Origin: Eutypella sp. D-1 | Lineage: Eukaryota > Ascomycota > Sordariomycetes > Xylariales > Diatrypaceae | NCBI GenBank assembly: GCA_023313575.1 | Contig: JAJTTP010000003.1 | Span: 2,604,001-2,668,000 of the forward strand | Direction: 5' to 3' | Length of the DNA: 64,000 nucleotides | Shown here: one piece after another, positions 60,301 through 64,000 of the stretch | How the letters are laid out: every line of letters begins with the position of its first letter | How positions within the stretch are numbered: position 1 is the stretch's first letter | Notes under the pieces: generated by a model | What the model was told of the DNA's origin: nothing | Seen by the model: the letters and a program-made list of their open reading frames with translations, nothing else | Databases searched by the model: none | Program-made: the position numbers and the translations under genes

Positions 60301-61160
60301 GGTTGAGCGTCACCCCGCGAGCCTATAACCATTATAACGATGTTGAGTTTTGGCCGTCTAAACTTGTGCGATACCGTCGTACTGGCAGAGGACAGTCTGG
60401 GTAACGCCTGGGGTTCCTGGGGCTTGGCATCGTCATTGTCTCCTCTCCCTCTTGTCACTTTGCTGACGACCATACCAAGGGCCTTTGCCAAGTATCCAGT
60501 ATTGCTCGTATCGTTGACCGTGATATTGAGGCGACCATCTTTCGAGATTTTCCCCTTCGTCTTGTAGTTTTCATTAGCAACTCGAAATCGACGAAATCGC
60601 CGTTCAAGATCTCGCAAATTCTGTCGCTCTCTTTCCCTCTTTTTGGATTTATTCCCACCAGCATCATCCTCATCGTCATCATCATCCTCGCCGCATTCAT
60701 CCTCGGTAGTCGATGCGCTAGATGTTTCATCGTGAGCCAAGGCGTGGGTCATATCAAGTTCGGGTATGTTCGTGTCAGCGCGCTGGATCCTACGAAGTCC
60801 TGGTGGCAAACGTGCACGTCTGCTAGGGAGATCGGTCAGGAACTTCTTGTCTAGGTGTGGCCTGTTAGATCTAAGTGGTTTCGGGTCGCCTGAGCGAGGT
60901 TGAGGCAGTGGATCGGTTTTCGTTTTTGGTCGGGCGCTTAGAGGCGGAACTGGGGCCTGAGATGGGGCCTGAGCTGGGACTTCAGGAGATTCAACATCCG
61001 GGGGAACAATGCTCGGATAGACAAGATTTCCTGCCTCATCGCGTAGTATAGTTCCACTCCGTCCATCTTGTATAGGATCCAAAACTTGTTCTCGGACAGT
61101 GTTATCTTCGTCGGTCTCAATTGGAGCCCTCGGGGGCTTATCAAACTCGAGTGGAGGCAT
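57369..61160 (-). CDS. Sterol 3-beta-glucosyltransferase-like protein (GT28/GT1) with C-terminal extension
   Basis: 1263 aa in one exon, starting at the ATG before PPLEFDKPP; an upstream in-frame GTG was not used. Residues about 1-270 are disordered, with an acidic run and basic RRFRRF. From 272 a GT28 N-terminal domain begins (LNIVIMVIGSRGDAQPFLKIG). The UDP-sugar-binding half has HGGAGTT (621-627) and GDQYFWG (from 644). These mark the UGT80/Atg26-type enzymes that glucosylate sterols with UDP-glucose. Unlike Atg26 there is no PH/GRAM module at the N-terminus. The last ~480 residues add a basic stretch, a Pro/Thr-rich linker, then a conserved-looking amphipathic block (GAREGGVRGALGGFVMGITG, LKGIAKQIER) that resembles lipid-binding C-terminal repeats of VPS13/ATG2 (inference). 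The end is low complexity. Confidence 0.88.
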   Translation of the reverse strand: MPPLEFDKPPRAPIETDEDNTVREQVLDPIQDGRSGTILRDEAGNLVYPSIVPPDVESPEVPAQAPSQAPVPPLSARPKTKTDPLPQPRSGDPKPLRSNRPHLDKKFLTDLPSRRARLPPGLRRIQRADTNIPELDMTHALAHDETSSASTTEDECGEDDDDDEDDAGGNKSKKRERERQNLRDLERRFRRFRVANENYKTKGKISKDGRLNITVNDTSNTGYLAKALGMVVSKVTRGRGDNDDAKPQEPQALPRLSSASTTVSHKFRRPKLNIVIMVIGSRGDAQPFLKIGKVLKEEYGHRVRIATHPAFRDFVEKDSGLEFFSVGGDPSELMAFMVKNPGMIPKLETVKAGDIGRRRAAMAEMFGGFWRACINATDNERDTRNLKMMGEKPPFVADAIIANPPSFAHIHCAEALGIPLHLMFTFPYTPTQAFPHPLATIKKSNVDPGYTNFMSYPLVEMMIWQGLGDLVNDFRIKTLGLDPVSTLWAPGSTYRLHVPFTYLWSPGLIPKPEDWGEEVDVSGFVFLDLASSFKPPEDLVEFLDAGDEPIYIGFGSIVVEDADRFTNMIFEAVRVAGVRALVSKGWGGLGLGEDDVPDNIYMLENTPHDWLFPRVKACVIHGGAGTTAIALKCGKPTMVVPFFGDQYFWGSMIGSAGAGPAPVPYKKLTAESLADGIKFCLTDEARSEAEKIARSIELEGDGAKNAVRSFHSHLCLDGESSMRCSILPDRVAVWKINNTTLRLSALAADILVDEGLMNWKNLRPIRHKEWNDFVGPGEPLTGVAGSLVGTVGDLLSGIGSVPYRLAKLGNRRAERKRRREERRRNYQREREQSKKHPVQNPAAPPDTITPSFPFPTQVDSEHQPMTVSTEPAYQTKLSPSRCDGPCNTRTPTGTTAATTPGTAGLTGNPQEEYFNEITEGVGKSGRALAHAPVDLALALVQGFHNAPRLYGDDTVRPPTRVTGIRSGLRAARHELVYGVYDGVTGLVRLPIRGAREGGVRGALGGFVMGITGFVLKDMAALIGPLGYTLKGIAKQIERSGGTMEKTRRIIRRARILQAQREMTALTVSRDDRNEEDHQNIDQEGERERITAEVLAGWDVLGNLAAKLHTESDRRGLRAWFSCYRPRRHPQETSPAAEDAAVEATTTNSRDRRKERREKKSSTLAKLAATSAGANARLFESVEVARNAIDALNRGEDPGRVVDGGVAAAAEGVLEEEGDDAEVRTVGPTSDDSAAQLFTRGAETDTDTGTERTEAVLGTGKTDA

Positions 61161-62381
61161 TTGCTCTGCTGATGGGCATTTACACCGAGTAGATAAAGGT
61201 GCTACCACAACAGGGGAAAGAGAGTGTATTATTCAAGTCGGAAGTATTAAATGAAAGTATTGGGGAAAAGTATTGAATTCGACATGAATTGGACTAGATT
61301 TTGTGCGAGCTGGGAAGTGTAGTGGGAGTAAGTGAGTGACTGAGTGACTGAGTGTATCTTTAGGTACTTGATAAGTAACTATGTGTATGCAAGTAGAAAG
61401 TGAGTTCGATAGAGTATTACACAATTTCTTTCTAGTACCTCGCCCTGGAGGTATCCACGAGATTGCCGGGTAAGGTTCCTGGTTACCTAGGATCCTTGGG
61501 TGAGGTTCCTGTCGTTTTTTGCAGCACGCCACAACTTAAAAATTATTCAAGGACTTGAGTAAAAGACAGTTTAATTATATGTCCACGGGCGCTGATGGAA
61601 CTGCAAGGGATGTATTGAGTACTGAAACACAAAATCTGATCCCGATTGAACTCCCTCCTCACAGTTTTTACGAACTCCAATAACTCGACGGGAAATGCAT
61701 GCGCGCTTTCAAATGTTAAAATGGTGAATGAATATCAACTAGATGTGTTGCAAACTGCCAATGGTACTACTGGTGATGGTCCTGAATCCTGATCGATGAT
61801 GATCTGGTTGGATTGTACAAAAGCGATGACATCACTCCCGGCACTTAAGCTCCGGGGGGTGTTACCTTGCACCTTTGGCCAGCGGGAAAGCAGGTTAGTG
61901 TGAAATTAGCTCCAGGGCAAGACTTGACAGGAGCCGGGGTACCCCAACCTCAAGGCGGCTAGGCGCCTTCGTTCAGTACTTAGGTAGCTAACCTGCTAAC
62001 TCAGCGGTTCTCATATTTTAGCACGTGAATATGCGACCGAAGTGCTATAACTAGTAGAACAAAGGCGAACAGGTGAATTGCTGTCTCATGGTTGGCTTTT
62101 CCGTAAACCTGGGCATGCGCATTCAAAAAAAAAAAAAAAACCAAAAAAAAACCTTCCATTCCCGAGTTCGATACCTATTACTATATCCGTAAGTTTTCAT
62201 ATGTCTAATGTATATCTGGTGCATATATATGGAAGACTTTGTATAAGTTAGCATCGCAATCTTCCACAATTGCTCTATTTCGTCCTTTTCTACCACAGCC
62301 AAGGTTGCTCCTTTTCCCCCTTCACTGCCGCTGTCTCAGTTATTTAAGTCCTTGTGTATGTTATGCGTGTATCGAGTGACA
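61161..62381. other. Intergenic, promoter of glucosyltransferase gene
   Basis: The left part should be the promoter of the minus-strand glucosyltransferase gene. It has a GTGACTGAGTGACTGAGTG repeat at about 61334-61353, and an A-run at about 62125-62150. The right edge is the 3' flank of the ZZ-finger gene. Confidence 0.45.
61334..61353 (+). repeat. Short GTGACTGA tandem
   Basis: Consecutive copies of an octamer-like GTGACTGA unit within the presumed promoter of the glucosyltransferase gene. Minor feature. Confidence 0.4.
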
Positions 62382-64000
62382 TCACCCACGAAACCCATGG
62401 TAAGAAAGGACGTGGTTCGAATCTAGACAGTGGTGGCCACCTCTATAACATCGCAAGCATATAGCAAATTTATCATCTCTGCAAGCGCAACAGTCTAAGG
62501 TTCGAGGTCAAGGTCAGCATTCTAAATCAAGGTATAATTATCTCTCCGCCCAAGACGTGACATCCAAGGCGCGGTGGGGGTTGGTGATGGTTGACATACG
62601 GAACAATTGTCCTTGATAAAACTCGCCGTAGCATAGGCTGCATTTACCCTCCTGGAGGGCTTCTGCAACCGACTTTCCATTAAGTTTGCATTTATTTGGG
62701 CCTATCAATGATGAGGAATTCTGCGATGCCAAGAGTTGCATCACGAGGACATGGGTCGCTGGCTCCTTGCATCGGGCCCCAGTTGTATAACATGTATGGC
62801 AAAGATAAAAGCTGTGAGACCCAGGCTTATCTTCGCAATTGCAACAATCTGACATATCATGTTAGTTATCTCAATTTTCCTGGGGATCAATGCAATCTAG
62901 GAAAGCATTTTCGCTTACGGTAGACGACTCCCTGGTTCTCTGGTTTATGGCAGTTGTAGCAATGTTTCGTGCTGCTATCTTGCGTCGACGGGCAATCGGC
63001 CAGCAGGTCTGGGGCATTTGACGAGTCTATCGCACAGAACCCCGACACCAGCTCGTGATCTTGAGTGCATCGCTTTCCAGGCAAAAAGCAGTTTTCGCAA
63101 AGGTCAAACGACCCGCAAAGGAAACAATCTAGGCCTAGGTTAGCCGGACTGGGCAATTCTAGAATCTGAATAGAGCGGTTCACAACTTACGGTATATTCT
63201 TCCCTGGGACACCGTCGCATGGCAGTCATGGCAACAGAAAAGGGGAGAGTCACGTAAAATCGACCGTGGTAGAGCGGTTCCACTGGCCGGCTTCCAGAGC
63301 TCATACCCTGTCGTGGCCGCTAGTCTATCCACGAAGCCCGGCCCGCTCGGCACCTGTAGCATTCTCATCGGGCCGTGGCGGGTGTCTCCACAGGCCATCA
63401 CGTTTTGGTGGCATGGCGAACACAGGTCGTAAGTGTCCCGGTCGCAGGAACAGCAGTCTGATAGTTGGCGGGAGGTCCAAGAGTTAGTCCGAGCCGGAGA
63501 ATGATGAGGTAGGCTGAAATGGAGAATAGACTTACGCCAATATGTGCCCTGCTCTATTGTACTCTTGCACGATATGCAAGTCGTCTGCGTAACCCCGCGT
63601 GAATGGTGGCACTCGGGGTTCGGCTGCGCAGAACCTCCTAGCAGGGCCTCTGCCGCACTGGCGCCTAGCTCGCCGAACAATGTTTGCGCCTGTACCATAC
63701 CGGCGTGATAGGCAATCGGATCGGCCGCCGCCGCCATGGCCTCATTACCGGTTTCGAAGAGGTTTTCGATCGCGCCCCCAACGCCATCGGCTGCGACACC
63801 AGGATCATCCAAGAGCCCGGTACTAGGCGAGGCGCCCGGTGGCAGGTGGGCCTCGGCGGCGGCCTGCGCGAGACCGGAGTGGTCGCCGACGAAATCGCCG
63901 ATATCCTGTCCGATCATGGTGCCTAGAATGCCAACGGCCAAGGGGCGGATGATGTCGGCGGGCTCGGCGTGGTGGTGGGCGACCCCGCGGCGGGTCAGTT
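62382..64000 (-). CDS. Tandem ZZ-type zinc-finger protein, partial (5' end beyond the window)
   Basis: Exons visible: 64000-63536 (open to the window edge), 63457-63191, 63128-62919, 62848-62600 and 62494-62382. Every intron is phase 1 and falls at the same point in a finger, after C-x2-C-x6-7-QG-x-(Y/F) and before H-C-x2-C. Splicing gives four ZZ-type fingers, for instance CISCKSTIEQGTYW then HCCSC..YDLCSPC, and CSLCYGEFYQGQLF then HCCACRDDKFAICLRCY. The last exon (62494-62382) is outside the long frames. It is supported by a CCTTAG acceptor, the matching phase and the pattern. The N-terminal part has a glycine-zipper stretch (LAVGILGTMIGQDIGDFVGD) and an Ala/Gly-rich linker. ZZ fingers bind zinc and partner proteins. 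The role of this protein is unknown. The first intron is a multiple of three and stop-free. Confidence 0.78.

Overview
The window is nuclear DNA of a filamentous ascomycete, most likely a Sordariomycete. The basis is short spliceosomal introns (54-119 nt, GTAAGT/GTGAGT-type donors, CTAAC-like branch sites), family content typical of Pezizomycotina (Zn2Cys6 regulator, ABCG half-transporter, GH47, DAL5-type MFS, PaiB-like flavoprotein, fungal calpain), AT-rich blocks that look RIP-mutated, and recurrent TACCTAGGTA-type intergenic sequence. The class is an inference and no species is claimed. Exon boundaries were worked out by hand from splice signals, reading phase and family fit.

Layout. 1-960 is AT-rich repeat. 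1.7-9.0 kb is a compact housekeeping block: a calponin-homology coiled-coil protein (-), an NDUFAF2/N7BML-like complex I assembly factor (+), and a four-exon PHD-finger protein (-). A 700-bp terminal-inverted-repeat element lies at 9.4-10.1 kb, followed by an intronless PIF1-family helicase (+). From 12.7 to 18 kb there are gene relics: a P450 N-terminal fragment and an RNase H-like relic with an in-frame TGA. Next come a Mn superoxide dismutase (-) and a large calpain-like protease (-).

From 23.2 to 35.2 kb I see no intact gene. The centre of this stretch is a 2-kb AT-rich element (30224-32218) with terminal inverted repeats, and inside it is a fold-back repeat related to bases 1-535. Past it lies an accessory/transport region: a Zn2Cys6 regulator (+), an ABCG half-transporter (+), a NiCoT nickel/cobalt transporter (-) and a DAL5-type MFS carrier (-). 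Then follow a GH47 alpha-mannosidase (-), a PaiB-like FMN-binding protein (+), a sterol-glucosyltransferase-like protein with a long C-terminal extension (-), and, running off the right edge, a gene encoding four tandem ZZ-type zinc fingers (-).

No obvious biosynthetic cluster is present. The one plausible functional pair is the Zn2Cys6 regulator and the ABCG transporter on the same strand. The most unusual feature is the ZZ-finger gene: each of its four fingers is interrupted by a phase-1 intron at the same point, which points to growth by internal duplication. Its last finger lies in an exon outside the long open frames.
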